64,000 nucleotides of DNA from Clostridium_AD sp050717545 (GTDB lineage: Bacteria; Bacillota; Clostridia; Clostridiales; Clostridiaceae): assembly GCF_050717545.1 (NCBI RefSeq), contig NZ_JBOITN010000031.1, positions 62,001-126,000 of the forward strand, in the 5' to 3' direction. The first letter of the stretch is position 1. Each line of letters opens with the position of its first letter. The notes under the pieces are model-generated. The model saw nothing but the letters and a program-made list of their open reading frames with translations. It did not search any database and was not told the origin of the DNA. This document shows, piece after piece, positions 16,975 to 26,294 of this stretch. Made by a program: the position numbers and the translations under genes.

Positions 16975-17511
16975 TTGAATCTAGTACAAATTGATATGGA
17001 AGCACTTATAGAAACAATAGCTCATGTTGATGACAATTTGGGAAAAAGTTTTTTAGATGTTGTTACTGGTGAGGTTATATATATTCCTACAGAAGTAAGT
17101 TTAGCATTAGAAAGTGGAACTTTAAAAGAAGATTACTTTGATAGTTGGTTAAAAGAATTTGTAAGCAAGGCAATACTTATTAACGAAGATGAGATTAATA
17201 GATATTTGAGTACTCCTCTCATAGATGAGAGTTTTTATATAAAAGCCATGAATGAGTATGTTGATAAAATAGATAGTGAACCTGATTTAAAACTAGAATT
17301 ACAAAATGCATTAGAAAGCGCGGAACCAATAAAAAAATTCAAACATATACTAATGGATAAACAAGATGAAGAGCATGAAGGAAAAGCTAGTGGAGATGAA
17401 AATAATTCATCTGAAACAGATAAGTGGTATAAATATGAAGATAGCTGTATAGAGAAATTTGTTAGAGCATGGCTCACGTTTAATGATATAGAATTAAAGT
17501 ATTTAAATTAA
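16975..17511 (+). CDS. UPF0158 family protein
   Basis: 178-aa soluble protein of an uncharacterised family. The N-terminal part has the family look: IETIAHVDDNLGKSFLDVVTGEVIYIP. A short acidic low-complexity segment (about 128-148, DEEHEGKASGDENNSSETD) precedes the C-terminal EKFVRAWLTFNDIELKYL. The start is a TTG 7 nt after a perfect AGGAGG. It is followed 30 nt later by the MgtC-like gene and may be cotranscribed. Confidence 0.75.
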   Translation: MNLVQIDMEALIETIAHVDDNLGKSFLDVVTGEVIYIPTEVSLALESGTLKEDYFDSWLKEFVSKAILINEDEINRYLSTPLIDESFYIKAMNEYVDKIDSEPDLKLELQNALESAEPIKKFKHILMDKQDEEHEGKASGDENNSSETDKWYKYEDSCIEKFVRAWLTFNDIELKYLN

Positions 17512-17547
17512 ATTATAAAAGGGCAAGCAATTTATGGAGGTATGTAC

Positions 17548-18252
17548 ATGTTAGTATATGAAGTAATAATAAGGCTTGCGCTTGCAGTTGTAGTTGGTGG
17601 TTTAATTGGATATGAGAGAGAATTTAAAAACAGGCCAGCTGGTTTTAGGACACATATTTTAGTGTGTTTAGGGGCGGCAATTACCTCAATGATACAATTA
17701 TATTCAATTCAAGAAACAACAAATATGATAATTCAACATCCAGAACTTCAAACAGCAATGAAAGTAGATATTGGTCGGCTCGGATCGCAAGTTATAACAG
17801 GAGTTGGATTTCTAGGTGCTGGGACTATTATACATGATAAGGGATCTATAAAAGGTCTTACCACGGCAGCAAGCATATGGACTGTGGCATGTATTGGGCT
17901 TGCGGTAGGACTCGGGTACTACACTCTGAGTATACTCTCAACTATATTTATTTTTATAGTATTGGTATTTCTTAAGTCTTTTGAAGATAGGTTCTTTAAA
18001 AATACTAATATACTTAAATTGGAAATTCAATATATTAATAAGAAAGACATGGTAGAGAAATTGGAACAGTATTTTGAAGGTATGAGTATAAAGGTTAAGA
18101 ATATAGAATTTTTAATTGATGATGAGGAAGATGAGAATCTAGAGTACAGTACTACAATGTATACAATTTTGGCACCAAGGCATATTAAGAGCAGTGTAAT
18201 TGTGCAAAAATTATGCGCTTTTGAAGAAATAATTAAAGCTACGTTATTATAA
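17548..18252 (+). CDS. MgtC/SapB family membrane protein
   Basis: 234-aa protein with about four to five N-terminal membrane helices and a soluble C-terminal ACT-like domain (about 150-234). The MgtC core is clear: GGLIGYEREFKNRPAGFRTH and RLGSQVITGVGFLGAGTIIHDKGSIKGLTTAASIW. MgtC proteins influence magnesium homeostasis and, in pathogens, ATP synthase activity; they are not proven Mg transporters. The ATG at 17548 sits 7 nt after TGGAGG, while the ATG at 17542 is only 1 nt away. It is convergent with the DEAD-box gene across a shared terminator. Confidence 0.92.
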   Translation: MLVYEVIIRLALAVVVGGLIGYEREFKNRPAGFRTHILVCLGAAITSMIQLYSIQETTNMIIQHPELQTAMKVDIGRLGSQVITGVGFLGAGTIIHDKGSIKGLTTAASIWTVACIGLAVGLGYYTLSILSTIFIFIVLVFLKSFEDRFFKNTNILKLEIQYINKKDMVEKLEQYFEGMSIKVKNIEFLIDDEEDENLEYSTTMYTILAPRHIKSSVIVQKLCAFEEIIKATLL

Positions 18253-18310
18253 TCAGTAATATTGCATGTATATAAGACAGATTTCTATTATCAAGATAAA
18301 AGTTTACGTA

Positions 18311-18346
18311 AAAAAAAGATCACTTACGAATAAGTGATCTTTTTTT
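18311..18346. terminator. Bidirectional terminator between MgtC-like gene and DEAD-box gene
   Basis: 16-bp perfect stem: seven A, GATCACTTA, loop CGAA, then the complement ending in a T-run. A- and T-runs on both sides suit both strands. Confidence 0.95.
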
Positions 18347-18358
18347 TATGCGCTAAAT

Positions 18359-19945
18359 TTATCTTCTAGATTTAGCAACTTCAATATTTACTCTTCTACT
18401 GTTTAACTTCTTACCTGAACTATTGTTTAAAATAGAATCAACTAAGTTTGAAGGAACATCTAAGAATGAGAATTTATCTAAAATATCGATACGGCCAAGC
18501 TCATTTTTATTAAGGTTAGCAGTTTCACATAAGAAAGATATAATATCTTTAGTCATAACTTCGTCCATTCGTCCTATAGATAAGAATAATCTAACTGTAT
18601 TAGTTATTGGTGTAGTTGAAGAATCATCTGCATAGTTATAGTTAACTTCTTTATCAAAAATAATTTTAATTAAAGAAGCAGCTACATCTTCAGCACCGAA
18701 TTCTTTTATAAGATTATGCCCAAGTGGAAGGAAGTTCTCATATAAGTTTTCTTCTAGAACTAATTTTATAGAATCCATAATAGTTTCAGATTTTGCTGCA
18801 AAAATATCTGTTATAGTAGGTACAGTTTTTTTAGCGATAACACTTTTAGTGTCACGTTCAATTTGTCTTATTGAAGATGCTTCACGTCTTGTTATAAGAC
18901 TATAAGCAGTACCCTCTTTACCAGCTCTACCAGTTCTTCCAATTCTATGTATATAAGATTCGCTATCTTGTGGTAAATCATAATTTATTACATGAGTTAC
19001 ATCATCAACGTCAATTCCTCTTGCAGCTACATCAGTTGCAATTAAGTAGTTTAAGTTACCATCTTTAAATTTCTTTAAAGTGTTCATTCTTTGACTTTGT
19101 TTCATATCTCCATGCATACCTTCTACTGTATAACCTCTAGGTTGTAATGCATCAACTAATTCATCTACACCTTTTTTAGTTTTACAAAATAGTATGCAAG
19201 TTTTAGGAGCATCAACGTCAAGAATTCTGCATAATGATTCAAACTTGTTTTTTGAATTTACTTCATAATAATATTGCTTAGTTTTAGAAACAGTTAAAGA
19301 TTTCTTTTCTATTGCAATAATTTTTGTTTCAGGATGCATATACTTTTTTGACAATATTTTAATAGCTCTTGGCATAGTAGCTGAAAAAAGTAATGTCTGT
19401 CTATCTTCACTTAAATTGCTTATAATGCTTTCAATATCTTCAATAAAACCCATGTTAAGCATTTCGTCAGCTTCATCTAAAACAAGAAATTTAGCATTTG
19501 CGAGCTTTAAAGTACCTTTTCTAATATGGTCTAGTAATCGTCCTGGAGTTCCAACAACGATATCTACGCCTCTTTTTAAAGCAGAGATTTGTCTATCAAT
19601 AGATTGACCACCATATATTGGTAATATCTTAATTCTTTCATGCTTTGCAATACGGGAAAGTTCTTCTGAAACTTGAACAGCAAGTTCTCTTGTAGGAGAC
19701 ATTATTATTGCTTGGACTTTACCATTCGATTTTTCCATTAAGCTTAAAATAGGTGCACCAAAGGCTAATGTTTTACCAGTTCCTGTTTGAGCCTGACCTA
19801 TAATATCAAAGCCTTCAAGTACAACTGGAATAGCTTTTGTTTGAATATCAGATGGATATTCAAATTTTAGATCTTGTATAGCGTGTAGTACGGATTCATT
19901 CAGTCCTAGTTCATCAAATTTAAGTTTTTCAATTGTTTTGGTCAT
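18359..19945 (-). CDS. DEAD-box RNA helicase with DbpA-type RNA-binding domain
   Basis: 528-aa ATP-dependent RNA helicase, likely in ribosome assembly or RNA turnover. Core motifs: Q motif before AQTGTGKTLAFG (Walker A, about 50), SPTRELA, TPGRLLDH, VLDEADEMLNMGF (DEAD, about 155), FSATMP, and in the second RecA domain ATDVAARGIDV and YIHRIGRTGRAG. The C-terminal region (about 450-528) is a DbpA/YxiN-like RNA-binding fold (VRLFLSIGRMDEV, FSFLDVPS). DbpA family members of this sort bind 23S rRNA, but the target here is not proven. It stands alone on the minus strand. Confidence 0.94.
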   Translation of the reverse strand: MTKTIEKLKFDELGLNESVLHAIQDLKFEYPSDIQTKAIPVVLEGFDIIGQAQTGTGKTLAFGAPILSLMEKSNGKVQAIIMSPTRELAVQVSEELSRIAKHERIKILPIYGGQSIDRQISALKRGVDIVVGTPGRLLDHIRKGTLKLANAKFLVLDEADEMLNMGFIEDIESIISNLSEDRQTLLFSATMPRAIKILSKKYMHPETKIIAIEKKSLTVSKTKQYYYEVNSKNKFESLCRILDVDAPKTCILFCKTKKGVDELVDALQPRGYTVEGMHGDMKQSQRMNTLKKFKDGNLNYLIATDVAARGIDVDDVTHVINYDLPQDSESYIHRIGRTGRAGKEGTAYSLITRREASSIRQIERDTKSVIAKKTVPTITDIFAAKSETIMDSIKLVLEENLYENFLPLGHNLIKEFGAEDVAASLIKIIFDKEVNYNYADDSSTTPITNTVRLFLSIGRMDEVMTKDIISFLCETANLNKNELGRIDILDKFSFLDVPSNLVDSILNNSSGKKLNSRRVNIEVAKSRR

Positions 19946-20051
19946 TAAAATTCCTCTTTCTTCTCATAAAATATCAAATACATCTATTATTACAAATTAT
20001 ATACAAAATAAATATTAAACTTAAAAAGCAATTTAAATTGCTTTTTAAAAA

Positions 20052-20576
20052 TTATCTAAAAAAGTTCCTCAAAATTGAGTTCTTCTCAATAATATAAATA
20101 AGCGGTAATCCAATTCCATAACAGCAAACTAATTCTCCCCACGCAACTTGCAGCATGCAAGCTAAAAGGGGCATGTTCTTAACATATAAAAGCTTTAATA
20201 GTATGCCAATAACAAGGGCATTAACTACTACAGCCGGTAACGGAGCAAGTATTCTTTTAAATCTTAGTTTGCTTTTACCAATATAGTAAGTTAAAATCGC
20301 GGCTATAAGTGTTGCAAGGGAACCGAAAATCATATCCATAATACCTAATGGACTTATGATATTAGATACTATACAACCAATTAGCAGCCCAGGTATAGAA
20401 AAGGATGCAAAGAAAGGTAAAATAGTAAGTCCTTCAGCAACACGATATTGAACAACTCCAAAGCTGAAAAACGATAAGCTTAGAGTTAAAGCTACATAAA
20501 TTGCAGCTACCATTGCTGCAAAAACAATATTTCTTGTTTTTGCAGACATAGTTCCTTCATTTAATTTAATATTCAT
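20052..20576 (-). CDS. queT: QueT family ECF transporter S component (queuosine precursor uptake)
   Basis: Membrane substrate-binding subunit of an energy-coupling-factor transporter, 174 aa with about six helices. The N-terminus MSAKTRNIVFAAMVAAIYVALTL and the motif FGVVQYRVAEGLTILPFF are typical of QueT. A preQ1-I riboswitch overlaps its ribosome binding site, which independently supports uptake of a queuosine precursor. The shared ECF ATPases and T protein are not in this window. The ATG at 20576 is 7 nt after GGAGG. Confidence 0.93.
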   Translation of the reverse strand: MNIKLNEGTMSAKTRNIVFAAMVAAIYVALTLSLSFFSFGVVQYRVAEGLTILPFFASFSIPGLLIGCIVSNIISPLGIMDMIFGSLATLIAAILTYYIGKSKLRFKRILAPLPAVVVNALVIGILLKLLYVKNMPLLACMLQVAWGELVCCYGIGLPLIYIIEKNSILRNFFR

Positions 20577-20583
20577 TTTTGCG

Positions 20584-20626
20584 CCTCCATAGTTTTGTTT
20601 TAAGACAGGATGGTCACGAACTGTCT
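20584..20626 (-). promoter_or_regulatory. preQ1-I riboswitch controlling queT translation
   Basis: On the minus strand: stem AGACAG / CTGTCT around the loop TTCGTGACCATC, followed by an A-rich tail TTAAAACAAAACTA that runs into GGAGG. This matches the small preQ1-I aptamer (hairpin plus A-rich tail pseudoknot), and its overlap with the Shine-Dalgarno site implies control of translation. Confidence 0.85.
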
Positions 20627-20892
20627 ATGAGTATTTGACTCGAATCTTAATTTTACTCTATATTTAGCAAATAGTCAATAGAATTTTTGTATTTTCTTAA
20701 AAATTTGTAGGAAATTGCCGAAGGATAAACTCTAATTTAACTCTGGTTTTAAATCAATTAATAATATAGTCTAAAATAGTTAAAAGTGTGATATAGTTAA
20801 AATATATATGCTTTTTGTTTTCTTATATATAGGAACTCATTTTTAAAAGCTATAAATTTTGATAACAAAGTTTTTGGTTAAAGGAGAATATT

Positions 20893-22146
20893 ATGATGAG
20901 TAAAGAAATTTTTGATACAAAACAAACTAAGCTCAGTAATGGAATCAAACTTATTACTATTAAAAAGGATAGTCAAATTGCAGCAGTTCATGCTGGAATC
21001 AATATAGGTTCACTTTTTGAAGAAAAAAATGAAAAGGGAATAGCACACTTTATAGAACATATGCTTTTTAAGGGTACAAATGATAGATCAAATGAAAAGC
21101 TAAATAGTGATCTAGAGAATTTGGGTGGGGAATATAATGCATATACTGATTTTAACTGCACCGTATACAGCGCTACGATTTTAAATGAAGAGTTAGAAAA
21201 CGCATTAGAACTCTTAGGTGACATGCTTTTAAATTCAATATTTCCAGTTGATGAGATTGAAAAGGAAAGGGGGGTAATTCTCGCAGAAATAAGAACAATC
21301 AATGATGACATTGAAGACTTAAGTTTTAAAAGAGTTAATGAAGTTGCATTTAAAGATAGTCCACTTAGGGATGATACTATTGGTAGTGAAAGTATAATAA
21401 AAAAGGTTACAAAAAAACAGCTTGTTAATTTTTACAATAAATATTATGTTCCTAACAATGCTTTTATATCGATTGTATCCCCATTTGAACATAAAGAAAT
21501 AATAAATATTATTAATAAGTATTTTGGAGATTGGGAGCAGAAGGAATTTGAAAAGAAAAAAATAGTTGTTGAGCAGCATCAATTTATAAAGAAAGTATCA
21601 TATAAAAAAGAAATTGAGCAAAGTACTATACTTTACTTATATACATTTAATGGATTATCTAAAGATGAGGAATTAGCGCTCAGAATTTTAAATTATAAAT
21701 TTGGAGAAAGTGCTAATTCAATATTATTTAGAGAACTTCGTGAAGAAAGAGGATTATCATACGATGTCTATACTCATTTAGATACTTCTAATAATGTTAA
21801 GACATTATATATTTACACATCAGTTGCGCAGAAAGATGTAGATGAGGCAATTAAGGTAATTGATACTGCTATAAATGATATTGCAAGTGAGAAAATAGTT
21901 TTTGATGATAATACAATAGCTTTAATGAAAAAGATAATGAAAACTGCAATAGCTTCAACCCTAGAGGACTCTACAGATCTTGCAAGTTATGTAATTCATC
22001 AGGCTATGGATGGTGAAGATATATACCAATTTACTGATGATATGAAGAATATGGGAAATGTTAAAAGTGAAGATTTATATAATGTGTCAAGAAAAGTGTT
22101 ACAAAAGCCAACGATCCATATATTTTTACCAGAAAAGAGTGTGTAA
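20893..22146 (+). CDS. M16 family zinc metallopeptidase
   Basis: 417-aa pitrilysin/insulinase-like peptidase. The inverted zinc motif HxxEH is intact (HFIEHMLFKGT near residue 55), with the third ligand glutamate in ERGVILAEIRTINDD. The C-terminal half is the noncatalytic M16 domain (FRELREERGLSYDVYTHLD). The size is that of single-chain bacterial processing-peptidase-like proteins such as B. subtilis MlpA. No signal peptide is seen, so it acts in the cytoplasm. It overlaps nothing, but recX begins 2 nt later, so the two are cotranscribed. Confidence 0.92.
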   Translation: MMSKEIFDTKQTKLSNGIKLITIKKDSQIAAVHAGINIGSLFEEKNEKGIAHFIEHMLFKGTNDRSNEKLNSDLENLGGEYNAYTDFNCTVYSATILNEELENALELLGDMLLNSIFPVDEIEKERGVILAEIRTINDDIEDLSFKRVNEVAFKDSPLRDDTIGSESIIKKVTKKQLVNFYNKYYVPNNAFISIVSPFEHKEIINIINKYFGDWEQKEFEKKKIVVEQHQFIKKVSYKKEIEQSTILYLYTFNGLSKDEELALRILNYKFGESANSILFRELREERGLSYDVYTHLDTSNNVKTLYIYTSVAQKDVDEAIKVIDTAINDIASEKIVFDDNTIALMKKIMKTAIASTLEDSTDLASYVIHQAMDGEDIYQFTDDMKNMGNVKSEDLYNVSRKVLQKPTIHIFLPEKSV

Positions 22147-22148
22147 TA

Positions 22149-23054
22149 TTGAACAAGTTAATATTAAATAGTGTTATAACAAAAATTGAATTCCAAAAGA
22201 AAAACAAAAGTAGAGTTAACATCTATATGGATGATGAATATGCTTTTGCTTGTGACGCTGAGCTTGTGTATATTCATAATATAACTAAAGGTAGAGTCAT
22301 GGACAAAGAGAGTTTAGAGAATATAGCTAATGAAGATAATTATATTAAAGGAAAAACAGTTGCGCTTCATTTTTTAGAAAGAAGTTACAAATCCTCTAAA
22401 CAAGTAATTGATAAATTAGCTATGAAGGAATTTGACGAAAAAACTATAGATAGAGTAGTAAAGTTTTTAAATGAGTATGATTTCATTAACGATAAGAAGT
22501 TTGTTGAAATGTATATAAAAGAAAAAGTTAATTCTGCTGGAAAAAACAAAATTAAGTTTGCTCTATTAAAAAAATCACTTCCAAAAGAGCTAATTATCCA
22601 AGGTTTAAGTACAATAACTAATGAGGAGCAACTACAAGTAGCTATAAAACTGGGTCGAAAAAAGTTTGTTACTTTATCTAAAAGTGAAAAAGATTATAGA
22701 AAACTTTATAAAAAGTTATCAGATTATTTACAACGTAGTGGATATGATTTTGATATAATTAAGCAGGTACTAAATGAAATCACGGACAATGATAATGATG
22801 AGAAAATGAGTCAGGTAAGTTCTCTTGTTGATACATCAGAGGAGGATTATCAAAGAATGTACGCGCTTGCTAGCAGACGATATAACATATTAATTAAGTC
22901 GGAGAAACAGAAGGTAAAGATGTATAAAAAGTTAGGAGACTACCTTTTAAGAAGAGGGTTTAAATGGGATCAAATTAAAAAAGCATTAAGAGAGCTAGTT
23001 AATGGTGAAGAAGACAGTTATGATGGAGATGTGACTAATGAAAGTAGGTGGTAG
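22149..23054 (+). CDS. recX: RecX family regulatory protein, long form
   Basis: Modulator of RecA filaments. 301 aa is longer than the 150-270 aa common for RecX; the body is a chain of three-helix RecX repeats (for example SSKQVIDKLAMKEFDEKTIDRVVKFLNEYDFINDKKF at about 80-117, and two degenerate repeats ending YDFDIIKQVLNE and FKWDQIKKALRE). Start is TTG, two bases after the M16 stop, with only a weak GA-rich site upstream. Its 3' end runs into the next gene. Pairing with M16 is a local arrangement, not a functional clue. Confidence 0.87.
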   Translation: MNKLILNSVITKIEFQKKNKSRVNIYMDDEYAFACDAELVYIHNITKGRVMDKESLENIANEDNYIKGKTVALHFLERSYKSSKQVIDKLAMKEFDEKTIDRVVKFLNEYDFINDKKFVEMYIKEKVNSAGKNKIKFALLKKSLPKELIIQGLSTITNEEQLQVAIKLGRKKFVTLSKSEKDYRKLYKKLSDYLQRSGYDFDIIKQVLNEITDNDNDEKMSQVSSLVDTSEEDYQRMYALASRRYNILIKSEKQKVKMYKKLGDYLLRRGFKWDQIKKALRELVNGEEDSYDGDVTNESRW

Positions 23055-23056
23055 GT

Positions 23057-24223
23057 TTGTTTAAGCAACCTGTAAGTTTAATTTTATTATTATTGTTTGT
23101 ATATCCAATAATAATGGGGTTTATATATAAATTCTCATCTGAACATTTAAAAGGAGCTATTGAAGGGATTTTTCAAAGTATTTCTTTTTTAATTTCATTG
23201 TGTTTAGGTATTTTTTACACTAAAAAGGTGTTTATAACCCATGATGAAGGTATGTATGAAAAAATATATAGCAGTATTCCAATAGATATTATGGGATTTA
23301 TTAATAGCAAACCATTAGTTATTTATGTACTGCTTATGCCACTTGTTATACTAATAATTTACAGCATAATAAATTCTGTTGTGAGGTTTATTAGTCGCAT
23401 TACGTTTTATCCTTTGCTTGATGGGATAGAGACTAGTTTAAGGAATAAAAGCGTTATTTTTAAAAGGATTATGGGCGCAGTATTTCAAGTTCCTAAGTCA
23501 ATATGTTATGTAATTGTTATTACTTTTGTATTGAATTTTTTGTCGCTTTTAAATGTAACAGCTACATACAATAAGTATTTGGAAGAATCACAAGTATATA
23601 GCTTTATATCCAAAGAAGTAGTGATTCCACTTACTAATTCAACTCTAGCAAAACAGCTTCCTAATGTTGTTAATAACTCCTTTAAAATTGTAGTAAAGGA
23701 TGCATCAACTTTGCAACCAAATTCTTTAAACAATCAAAAAGGCATAGTTTATTACAATGGGGTTACACTTGAAGAGGCGGTTAAATCCAATGATGAAATA
23801 GACAAATTTGCAGTTGACCTTGCAAAAAATAAAAGCAAAACAGTAGATAAGGCAAGAACTATTTATAACTGGGTAGGTAGTGAGGTAGCGTATAGTGATG
23901 AAAAAGCAAATAGAGTATTAAATAATGATTTAGAGGTAAAATCAGGGGCAATACCCACTTTTAACTCGAGAACTGGAATATGTTTTGATTATGCATCTCT
24001 TTATGTTGCAATGTGTAAAGCTAATAATATAAAGGTAAGAATTATAACAGGACAAGGATTTAACGGAAGTAGTTGGGTTAGTCATGCTTGGAATCAAGTA
24101 TATATCGAAAGCAACAATACGTGGATTAATGTAGATCCTACATTTTTAATTGGGGGGGATTATTTTAATACGCAAAGATTTGATATAGACCATAAGCAAG
24201 AAAGTATAGCTGGAGAATGGTAA
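23057..24223 (+). CDS. Membrane protein with transglutaminase-like domain
   Basis: About 388 aa. Three to four membrane helices in the first 175 residues (LILLLLFVYPIIMGFIY, FISLCLGIF-like, VLLMPLVILIIYSII, YVIVITFVLNFL) are followed by an extracytoplasmic domain. The transglutaminase/protease-like triad is visible: Cys in RTGICFDYASLYVAM, His in SHAWNQVYI and Asp in WINVDPTF. Such domains in bacteria may cleave or cross-link wall or surface proteins; the substrate is unknown. A GTG at 23048 overlapping recX is possible, but TTG 23057 is better placed 5 nt after AGGTGG. Confidence 0.85.
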   Translation: MFKQPVSLILLLLFVYPIIMGFIYKFSSEHLKGAIEGIFQSISFLISLCLGIFYTKKVFITHDEGMYEKIYSSIPIDIMGFINSKPLVIYVLLMPLVILIIYSIINSVVRFISRITFYPLLDGIETSLRNKSVIFKRIMGAVFQVPKSICYVIVITFVLNFLSLLNVTATYNKYLEESQVYSFISKEVVIPLTNSTLAKQLPNVVNNSFKIVVKDASTLQPNSLNNQKGIVYYNGVTLEEAVKSNDEIDKFAVDLAKNKSKTVDKARTIYNWVGSEVAYSDEKANRVLNNDLEVKSGAIPTFNSRTGICFDYASLYVAMCKANNIKVRIITGQGFNGSSWVSHAWNQVYIESNNTWINVDPTFLIGGDYFNTQRFDIDHKQESIAGEW

Positions 24224-24253
24224 AAGAGCTCCCTAGGTTTAGGGAACTCTTTT
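24222..24253. terminator. Terminator shared by convergent genes
   Basis: 14-bp stem with one mismatch (AAAAGAGCTCCCTA / TAGGGAACTCTTTT), loop GGTT. It also covers the last codons of the TPR gene on the minus strand. Confidence 0.85.
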
Positions 24254-24595
24254 ATAACTTTTCAATAATAAATTAATGGCTTTTTCACAATCTTCATCAT
24301 CATTATTTAGTGTCCAAGCGGTATTAAAATAATATAATGCTTTGCGTTTGTTAACGCACATAGCATAACAATAGGCTAAATTGAAGTAGTATTTGCTTTC
24401 AGGGCGAATTATTATAGCGGAATGAAATATTGGTATAGCCTTTTCGTATTCTTTTAAGTGAATAAAACATACTGCGGTATTATAAAGTGAACTAGCCTCA
24501 TTGTCCTTCATTTCTGCAGCTTTTTTATATAGAGCTATTGCCCTGCTATAATCTTTGGTATTATATATATCGTTAGCTTTTTGAAAGTATTCCAT
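24239..24595 (-). CDS. Small TPR-repeat protein
   Basis: 118-aa protein made of about three tetratricopeptide repeats: YFQKANDIYNTKDYSRAIALYKKAAEM, SSLYNTAVCFIHLKEYEKAIPIFHSAIII, and YYFNLAYCYAMCVNKRKALYYFNTAW. TPRs mediate protein-protein contacts; no catalytic domain is attached and no partner is evident nearby. An AAGGAGG-type site precedes the ATG. The gene is transcribed on its own. Confidence 0.85.
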   Translation of the reverse strand: MEYFQKANDIYNTKDYSRAIALYKKAAEMKDNEASSLYNTAVCFIHLKEYEKAIPIFHSAIIIRPESKYYFNLAYCYAMCVNKRKALYYFNTAWTLNNDDEDCEKAINLLLKSYKRVP

Positions 24596-24702
24596 TATTA
24601 TCCTCCTTATAATTTAAAGAAAAATTATAAATTTGTTATTTTAAATACTGTCCAACGAGTTTAAATTATATTCAATTATTAAATTTTATTTTGATTTTAG
24701 CG

Positions 24703-24730
24703 ACATTTCAGCTCCGCAGGAGATGATTTA
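24703..24730 (+). repeat. Dispersed 28-bp repeat, copy 2
   Basis: ACATTTCAGCTCCG then CAGGAGATGATTTA. The last three bases are the complement of the stop codon of the ABC permease gene, so the repeat sits exactly at that gene's 3' end. See copies at 3836 and 40877. Confidence 0.8.
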
Positions 24731-25534
24731 GTTATCTTTATTTACCACTTTACGTTCAAGTAGCGCAACCATTTCATACATAAGGTAAGCCAGCACGGAA
24801 AGTATTATTATACTCATCATTACCATATCCAATTGAGAAACTTGGCCACCATAAATTATTAAAAAACCTAAACCTTCTTTAGCAACTAAAAACTCACCCA
24901 TTATTACGCCAACCCATGAAAGTCCTACGTTTATTTTTAATGCAGAAATAAGGGCACCTACAGATGCAGGAATAATTAAATTAGTTAGTATTTGAAGTTT
25001 AGAAGCCCCGAAGGTTTTTAAAAGTTTTATTTTATCTTCATCAACTTCTCTAAAACCACTTAATATACTTATTATAGTTACAACTATTGATATTAAAAGA
25101 GCAATTACTATTATTGCTGTTATTCCGTTGCCAACCCAAAATATAATAATAGGTGCAAGGGCTACTTTAGGTAAGGCATTTAATACTATTAAGTATGGAT
25201 CTAAGACCTTTGAAATAAAATCGGACCACCATAATAGAATTGCAATAAGTGCGCCTAAAATTGTTCCAAGCAAGAAACCCGTTATTGTTTCAAAACATGT
25301 CACTCCGATATGAGTAAGAAGAGTACCTTCAGAATATATTTGCATAAAGGATGCAAACATTTTTGACGGAGTACTTGTTAAGAAGGTGTCAATCCATTTA
25401 AGTCTGCCTGCAATTTCCCAAAAGCTAAAGAAAACAATTAATATTATTATTCTTGTGAAAATTATAATGTATTTTTTCCTTTTTACATTTTTAATATAAT
25501 TCTTATGCTCTTCACTTTGAATCAACATTACCAT
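24728..25534 (-). CDS. ABC transporter permease, SsuC/TauC/ThiX type
   Basis: 268-aa inner-membrane subunit with about six helices and the ABC-permease EAA-like loop (LKTFGASKLQILTNLIIPASVGALISALKINVGLSWVGVIMGEFL). Family members import sulfonates, nitrate, bicarbonate or thiamine precursors. It overlaps the upstream ATPase gene by 23 nt, showing translational coupling. The matching solute-binding protein is not adjacent; the only candidate in the window is at 33052-34074. Two start codons, 25534 and 25528, are both usable after AAGGAG. Confidence 0.9.
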   Translation of the reverse strand: MVMLIQSEEHKNYIKNVKRKKYIIIFTRIIILIVFFSFWEIAGRLKWIDTFLTSTPSKMFASFMQIYSEGTLLTHIGVTCFETITGFLLGTILGALIAILLWWSDFISKVLDPYLIVLNALPKVALAPIIIFWVGNGITAIIVIALLISIVVTIISILSGFREVDEDKIKLLKTFGASKLQILTNLIIPASVGALISALKINVGLSWVGVIMGEFLVAKEGLGFLIIYGGQVSQLDMVMMSIIILSVLAYLMYEMVALLERKVVNKDN

Positions 25535-26294
25535 TCAACTCCTTCCATATTTCATTGAAGTAAACTCTAAAATTAGGAGCTTCTCTACGTTTTAGAGGAC
25601 AAGAGAAATCTTTCCCAAATTCAATATTCATATGTGTATTGATTACGGCGGGACGATTAGATAAGATAATAATCTCATTGGACATAGCAATGGCCTCAGA
25701 TATATCATGAGTAACCATTATAGTAGTCTTTTTTTCTTTTTTTATGATTTCATAAACCTCATCACTGATATTTAATCTGGTCTGATAATCTAGTGCTGAG
25801 AAGGGCTCGTCTAAGAGAAGCACTTCAGGGCTTAAAGCTAGAGTTCTAATTAAAGCAACTCTTTGGCGCATGCCTCCGGATAATTCTCTAGGATGATGAT
25901 TTCTAAAATCCCAAAGGTTGTAATTTATTAAAAGATTTTTAACTATTTCCTTATTAGAATCTGTAATGCAATGGTTAACTTTAAGACCTAAAAGTACGTT
26001 GTCCCATATGGTTAACCAATCAAACAACTGATCCTTTTGAAACATATATCCAATTTTTAAAATACCATCGCTATTATCGCTATTATCGCTCTTATTAATT
26101 ACTATTTTTCCATTTGATGGAGTTATCAAACCCGCTATTATATTTAGTAACGTAGATTTGCCACAACCGGAAGGGCCTACAATGCTTAAAAACTGGCCTT
26201 CTTGTACAACAAATGAAATATCCGCTAATGCAGGGGTTTCTGCAGTTAGAGAGTGGTAATTCATACTTATATTATTAATTTCTACCTTAATCAC
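25512..26294 (-). CDS. ABC transporter ATP-binding protein, SsuB/TauB/ThiZ type
   Basis: 260-aa ATPase partner of the downstream permease. Walker A GPSGCGKSTLLN (about 42), signature LSGGMRQR, Walker B VLLLDEPFSALD and switch VTHDISEA are intact. Between Walker A and the Q-loop there is a triple SDN repeat (INKSDNSDNSDGIL) encoded by three 9-bp units, a likely slippage product in a surface loop. Substrate as for the permease: sulfonate/nitrate/thiamine-precursor class, undetermined. Confidence 0.93.
   Translation of the reverse strand: MIKVEINNISMNYHSLTAETPALADISFVVQEGQFLSIVGPSGCGKSTLLNIIAGLITPSNGKIVINKSDNSDNSDGILKIGYMFQKDQLFDWLTIWDNVLLGLKVNHCITDSNKEIVKNLLINYNLWDFRNHHPRELSGGMRQRVALIRTLALSPEVLLLDEPFSALDYQTRLNISDEVYEIIKKEKKTTIMVTHDISEAIAMSNEIIILSNRPAVINTHMNIEFGKDFSCPLKRREAPNFRVYFNEIWKELNGNVDSK
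26067..26093. repeat. 9-bp tandem repeat inside the ABC ATPase gene
   Basis: ATCGCTATT twice, then ATCGCTCTT, in frame, giving Ser-Asp-Asn, Ser-Asp-Asn, Ser-Asp. Length changes would keep the frame. Confidence 0.85.
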
